NCBI GenBank assembly: GCA_015179025.1
Contig: WHUX01000482.1
Coordinates: forward strand, 1 to 23,542
Origin: Terfezia claveryi
Taxonomy: Eukaryota; Ascomycota; Pezizomycetes; Pezizales; Pezizaceae
Direction: 5' to 3'
Length of the DNA stretch: 23,542 nt
Part shown: one piece after another, positions 18,947 through 23,542 of the stretch
Position numbering within the stretch: the stretch's first letter is position 1
Layout of the letters: every line of letters begins with the position of its first letter
Program-made: the position numbers and the translations under genes
The notes under the pieces: generated by a model
What the model was told of the DNA's origin: nothing
Seen by the model: the letters and a program-made list of their open reading frames with translations, nothing else
The model's database searches: none

Positions 18947-19405
18947 TGTCACGGCGTTGATTTACTTGCGAAGTATTTGACACCCGAACAGGCTTGTTCG
19001 AGTGTCAGCGTGGTATTTGACACCCGAACAGGCTTGTTCGAGTGTCAGCGTGGTATTTGACACCCGAACAGACTTGTTCGAGTGTCAGCTGAGTTGGCGC
19101 TGCCAGGCGAGTGTCTTAATACTAGAAGGGATTAGAGAGGTGGATCGCGGAGTATCACCTGCGATCGCAGGTGACGTCAAGTTAGCCGGGCGCCACTCCT
19201 TTGGCCACGGCAATCGTGTATATAGGAAGCAGTAGTTGTCGTTTCTTGTTCTTGTTCCTTACGCAACGTCTTGTATTATAACCTTGGTAATACAGACTCT
19301 GCCTTTTGTCCTGATACTTCAATCTACGGTTATAGTTTCGTCTTCGTGCGCTCCTTGGAGTCACGTCTTTAGTTATAGCCACAGCCATCGACTTACGCCG
19401 TTACA
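18947..19405 (+). mobile_element. 5' LTR of family A chromovirus (459 bp)
   Basis: By eye this is an exact match to 755-1213. It holds the same three 40-bp hairpin units (18973-19089), palindrome (19155-19174), CRE-like box (19172-19179) and TATA box (19219-19226). The predicted transcript start is near 19261. It is followed by a leader, primer-binding site and gag, so it acts as the promoter-bearing LTR. The five bases before it, CTGAT, belong to MITE copy 3. Confidence 0.94.
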
Positions 19406-19407
19406 CT

Positions 19408-19416
19408 ACGTTGCGT
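19408..19416 (+). promoter_or_regulatory. Primer-binding site, probably self-primed (Tf1/sushi type)
   Basis: ACGTTGCGT begins two bases after the LTR end. It is the exact reverse complement of ACGCAACGT at 19261-19269 in the LTR, about 42 bp after the TATA box, where the RNA should begin. In the Tf1/sushi group of chromoviruses the 5' end of the RNA folds back onto the PBS and is cleaved to prime reverse transcription instead of a tRNA. The match is seen directly; the mechanism is inferred from that group. Confidence 0.6.
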
Positions 19417-19454
19417 CAATACACTCTACTGAGCGCAACCCCTAGCTACGAACA

Positions 19455-20659
19455 ATGACTCAGCCCGTTGTTGAATTGCCGGCCGCTATTGTTGACCTAG
19501 TTCCTCGTTTGCGAACTGCGTTGAACTCAGCAAACCAGGACTACACCGGAATACTCAATGAAACCATTACCCTACTAGATCAGCTACTAGGGCTACCAGA
19601 CCGACGACAAGATGTCGTAAGATTACGAACCCAAGTAACGAACTTAACGAATCAACTCACGGCGCGGCAACAAGAAGATACAACCTTACGCACAGCCACT
19701 CAAGAGTTACGAAATGAAGTAACTACTCAAGAGACAGTGATTAATGAGCTTCGAACGCAGTTGGAAGATATGAGGGCTATCAATGCGACTTTGGCTCGGT
19801 TGCAACCAGGAGAAGGAGGGAGTCGTTCAGAAAAGATACCCAACCCAGAAAAATTCTCTGGAAAAGACCGAAATAAGCTGCGCCCTTTCCTTACCCAACT
19901 ACGACTAAAGGCTGCTACTTATAGTGACGAACAAGCAAAACTTCGACTAGCAGTAAATTCCTTAGCTGAAGATGCCCTAGATCAGGTTACCCCTTACGTT
20001 GAAAATGATACGGTGAACTTAACCAACCTAGCAGCACTTATTACCATTCTCGAAAATGCATTCGGCGATCCAAATCGAGTAGCCAACGCAGAGTACAAAC
20101 TACAAACGATGATTCAGGGGCCAGGGAGTTCGCTGCCTATTTTGCCGAATTTCAACGATATGCAGCTGAAACGAGTTGGGGTAATACGGCTAAGTTGGCA
20201 ACTCTAAAGCGCGGACTTTCCTACCAATTACAACAAGATCTCCTCGCCATACATCCTGAGCCCACGGAGTTTAACGAGTATGTGGAGGTCTGCCAAAGGC
20301 TAGATACTCGTCGCCGCGCGCTACAAACCCAAATGCGTAATCGTGTTGGACCAACGCCCCGAATGATATCACGCCCTACCGCTCCCGCTCCAGTTAACCC
20401 CCAAATAGTCCAAACTCCCTCTACCTCTACAGCCACGGGTACTCACCCTGGGCCCATGGATTTGTCTGCAGGAAGGAAGAAGATATCTCCAGAGGAAAAA
20501 GCAAAGAGAATGGCTGAAGGGAGGTGCTATTATTGTGGAGGAATGGGACATGGGGTTAGAACTTGCCCACACGTACAAAAACGTACCCTACAAGTTGCCG
20601 AAACGGTTATGGAGAATACGAATAAGGGACTAGAAGTTGGGGAACAGGCAAAAGAGTAG
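19455..20659 (+). pseudogene. Gag of family A chromovirus, one frameshift
   Basis: The ATG at 19455 follows a 49-nt leader. Residues about 50-125 form a long heptad-rich coiled coil rich in Gln, Leu and Arg. Then comes the capsid-type Gag domain (KFSGKDRNKLRPFLTQLR, ALDQVTPYV, LENAFGDPN). Near 20120 the frame shifts; the continuation, EFAAYFAEFQRYA, TAKLATLKRGL, runs in the second frame to the stop at 20657. That part ends with a perfect CCHC knuckle, CYYCGGMGHGVRTC, at 20525-20566, which binds element RNA. The shift fits loss of one G from the GGGG run at 20118-20121. Without it the protein would be about 400 residues, normal for the family. It may be a consensus error rather than a real mutation. 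Confidence 0.9.
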
Positions 20660-20689
20660 CCTCACCTCAGAAGGATGGCACTGAGTTGA

Positions 20690-23542
20690 GGCAGGATAAA
20701 TTTCTGGACTCTTTAAGCATTTCCAGTTCGTCTTTACAGTCTTCAGAGGAAGAGTTTTGGATGGGAATCACCTTATAGTTAGTTGTGAATTAAACGATAA
20801 TGGTTCCAGAATCCATACTCATGCCCTGATAGACTGCGGAGCAACGGGTTATGCATTTATAGACCAGGAATTTGCAAGCCATCACCAACTCCCCTTTATA
20901 AACTCAATAATCCTCGAACACTAGAAGTCATTGATGGGCGACCAATCGAGTCAGGGACAATCACACACATTAGCAAGCTAAGCTAATAATTGATCAGCAC
21001 CAAGAGGAACTTCCACTGTTTATTACCAAACTAGGCCACTACCCCATAGTATTAGGACTTCCATGGCTACGACGTCATGATGTGAATATCCGTTTCGCTA
21101 AGAACACTGTTACTTTCGACTCCTATTTTTGCCTCCACCATTGTTGTGAAAAACCCTCGACCATAAAGGGTATCTCAATTCCAGTTCCAGAAAACCCTCG
21201 AATTGCCCTTATTGCAGGATCAACCTTTAGTCGCCTAGTTAAAAAAGCAAAGCAGGTGGAAACAGCCTTCCAGACAACTATCTACGAACTTAACATAGCT
21301 TTAAAAGATCCTGAACAACAACCTAAGACGGAGGAGGATAAGATCAAGGAACTAGTCCCTTCTGAATACCACGAATTCCTTCCATTATTTAAGAAGGCTA
21401 TTGCGGAAATCCTTCCCCCCACCGACCTTACGACCATAAAATTCCTCTTAAAGAAGGATTTACTCCCCCTTTTGGACCTCTATACTCCCTATCAAAACCA
21501 GAGTTAGAGGCTCTTAAAGTATGGCTAGAAGAAAACCTGTCCAAAGGATTTATTCGTGCCTCCTCATCTCCTGCAGGTGCACCTATCTTATTTGTTAAGA
21601 AGAAGGATGGGTCCTTGCGTCTGTGTGGGGATTATCGTTGTCTTAATGATGGTACCATCAAGAACCGATACCCACTACTCCTTATACGAGAGACTTTGAC
21701 TAGACTTTCTAAGGCACGATACTATACGGCTCTTGACATAGAAGCGCCTACAACCTCATCTGATGGCGGAAGGAGAGGAATGGAAAACAGCATTCCGAAC
21801 TCTTATGGCTTATATGAGACCTTAGTTATGCCTTTCGGCCTCACAAATGCTCCTGCCAGCTTCCAACATTTTATTAATGATGTTCTCCATTCCCTTCCTT
21901 GACAATTTCTGTACGGCTTATCTTGATGACATTTTAATATATAGCGATACCCTCAAGAACACCGAACACATTTACCAAGGTATTGCAAGCTCTCCAAAAA
22001 GCCGGCCTCTACTAAAACCCGAGAAGTGCGAATTTCATAAGACACGGTCCACTACCTGGGCATGATTATCTCCGCAGAAGGGATACAAATGGATCCAGCT
22101 AAAGTTAAGGCCGTAATGGACTGGGAATCCCCAATTAACCTTCATGATGCTCGTGCTTTTCTAGGATTCGCCAATTTTTATCGCCGGTTTATCAAAGACT
22201 TTCCAAGATTGTAGCTCCTATCGTAAAACTAACAAAAAAAATACAACCTGGCATTGAGCGAAGAATGCCAGAAGGCGTTCCAAAACCTTAAACAGCGTTT
22301 ACTTCCGCTCCCGTTCTCCAGCATTTTTGATCCTGACCGTGAAATTATAGTAGAAACAGATGATAAACTATTTCTGCTGGAATCCTTTCGCAATATGACG
22401 ATAATGGCATACTTCACCCTGTTGCTTACTTCTCTAAGAAGCACTCACCACTGAATGCAACTATGAGATTTATGATAAGGAATTAATGGCTATTATCCGA
22501 TGCTTCGAAGAATGGCGAGCTGAATTAGAATCCACCCCCCACCCAATTAAAGTACTCTCAGATCATAAAATCTAGAATACTTTATGTCAACAAACTCCTC
22601 AACCGCCGTCAAGCTCGATGGTCAGAATTTCTCTCCCGCTTCAACTTCAAATAGTTTACCGCCCAGGTAAAGTAGGGGGGAAACCAGATGTATTAACAAG
22701 AAGGTCAGGAGACCTTCTAAAGGAAGGGAATGAACGTATAAGGTTTCAAAATCAAGTCATTCTCAAACCTCACAATTTAATAATAATGCGACAGTAGAAG
22801 AGCTAAGACTAGAGGACTTTTTAATAGGGGTTTGAAGTTAATCCACTGCCAAGGAAGATATTAGATAAGCTACAACAAGGAGAGAAGTGATTTAAGGATA
22901 TCTCATAGCTGAATGCGAAGAGGATAATGGAAAGCTAAAATATCATAGGCGGATATATGTACCAAATTATATGCCCTAAAGTCGTCTAATCAGGACCATC
23001 ACGATATCCCAATAGCAGAGCACTTATGGTGATCCAAGATGCTTGAGCTTATCTTGTGACAATATTACTGGCCAAAATATATAGGATATTGATCAGTATG
23101 TATGCAACTGTACCCCTGTCAACTGCAATGACACGACATGCCCCATATGGTATTCTTTAACCACTCGCACTCCCCAAGGTGCTTGGCAAGATATCTCTAT
23201 AGATTTCATTATTAGGCTACCATGTCAAATGGATACAAGCAATTTTGGTAGTAGTATTCAACTAACTAAAATGCGGCACTTATTCCCTGTCGTGATACCA
23301 CTACTGCAGAGCATTAGCAGATCTATATGCTCGGCATATCTTCCGCCTCCATGGTCTTCCTAGAACAATTGTATCAGACCGTGGGTCTCAATTCATCTCT
23401 CATTTTGGAAAGTTCTCTGTCAAGTGCTTAAGATTCAATCTCTCCTGTCCACACCATTTCACCCTCAAACTGACGGTCAGACCGAGCGAGTCAATGCCAC
23501 TCTAGAACAATATTTACGGGTTTATGTTAATTATTTTGCAGG
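20690..23542 (+). pseudogene. Pol of family A chromovirus, 5' part (PR, RT, RNase H, half of IN), many one-base frameshifts
   Basis: Protease shows ALIDCGATGYAFID (active site 20823-20864) and GLPWLRRHDV. RT shows LRLCGDYR (about 21619), [17 protein letters not shown] (about 21823) and YLDD (21919-21930). RNase H shows VETD (Asp 22359) and later [12 protein letters not shown] and SDH motifs, with YRPGK near 22660. Integrase shows HDIPIAEH (22 998-23023 region), Cys residues at 23103 and 23109, catalytic Asp 23202, Asp 23377 and Glu 23484 ([11 protein letters not shown]). Frame changes occur about every 100-200 bp and are mostly loss of one base in a homopolymer. The window stops inside the integrase core, and positions 1-720 supply the missing remainder. 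RIP-like stops are few before about 22780; some TGA/TAG occur after it. Confidence 0.88.

Noticed and set aside
755..19405. One giant element bounded by the two LTRs
   Set aside because: The left LTR follows a pol 3' end and polypurine tract, and the right LTR precedes a PBS and gag. The left one is therefore a 3' LTR and the right one a 5' LTR, and the interval is outside the elements.
19002..19445. Small open frames inside the LTR and leader
   Set aside because: The same frames occur in both LTR copies because the DNA is identical. They contain the 40-bp repeat and promoter and show no domain.

Overview
The window looks like a transposon-rich, AT-rich block from a filamentous ascomycete (Pezizomycotina) nuclear genome. 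The reasons are Ty3/gypsy chromoviruses of fungal type, a Plavaka-like DNA transposase with a short GT-AG intron, a second short fungal-type intron, and decay by G:C-to-A:T stop codons with almost no indels, which resembles repeat-induced point mutation (RIP). No intact host gene is visible. The species cannot be named from this sequence.

Layout. (1) 1-1213 is the 3' end of a young chromovirus (family A): integrase C-terminus, chromodomain, polypurine tract and a 459-bp LTR. (2) 1214 to about 7985 is an old chromovirus (family B). Its 5' end is missing next to the family A LTR. Its gag is followed by a pol that stays in one frame for about 4.6 kb, interrupted only by stop codons. Part of its RNase H lies after the chromodomain. 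(3) 8100-10320 holds broken gene pieces, a degenerate repeat tract and a minus-strand pseudogene resembling DUF6532. (4) 11212-13873 is an unidentified minus-strand pseudogene flanked by two inverted copies of one TA-flanked MITE, with a tRNA-like sequence between them. (5) 13919-17034 is a decayed Plavaka-like transposase. (6) 17235-18783 contains minisatellites, a gene fragment and an LTR-like promoter segment. (7) A third MITE (18784-18946) abuts a second family A LTR (18947-19405), followed by primer-binding site, gag, protease, RT, RNase H and half of the integrase, where the window ends.

How the parts relate. The two family A LTRs look identical over 459 bp. The last bases of the window (integrase core) read straight into its first bases (rest of the core), so last-to-first joining gives one 5,809-bp family A element of normal size. 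The outer flanks show no matching target-site duplication. The window therefore behaves like a circular contig: a unique segment between two copies of one repeat, collapsed by assembly or excised as a circle. The family A gag-pol at the right end is broken mainly by one-base changes in homopolymers, unlike the stop-only decay elsewhere, which points to consensus errors there.

Most novel candidates: the split RNase H of family B, the apparent self-priming PBS of family A, and the unidentified minus-strand protein at 11525-12960.
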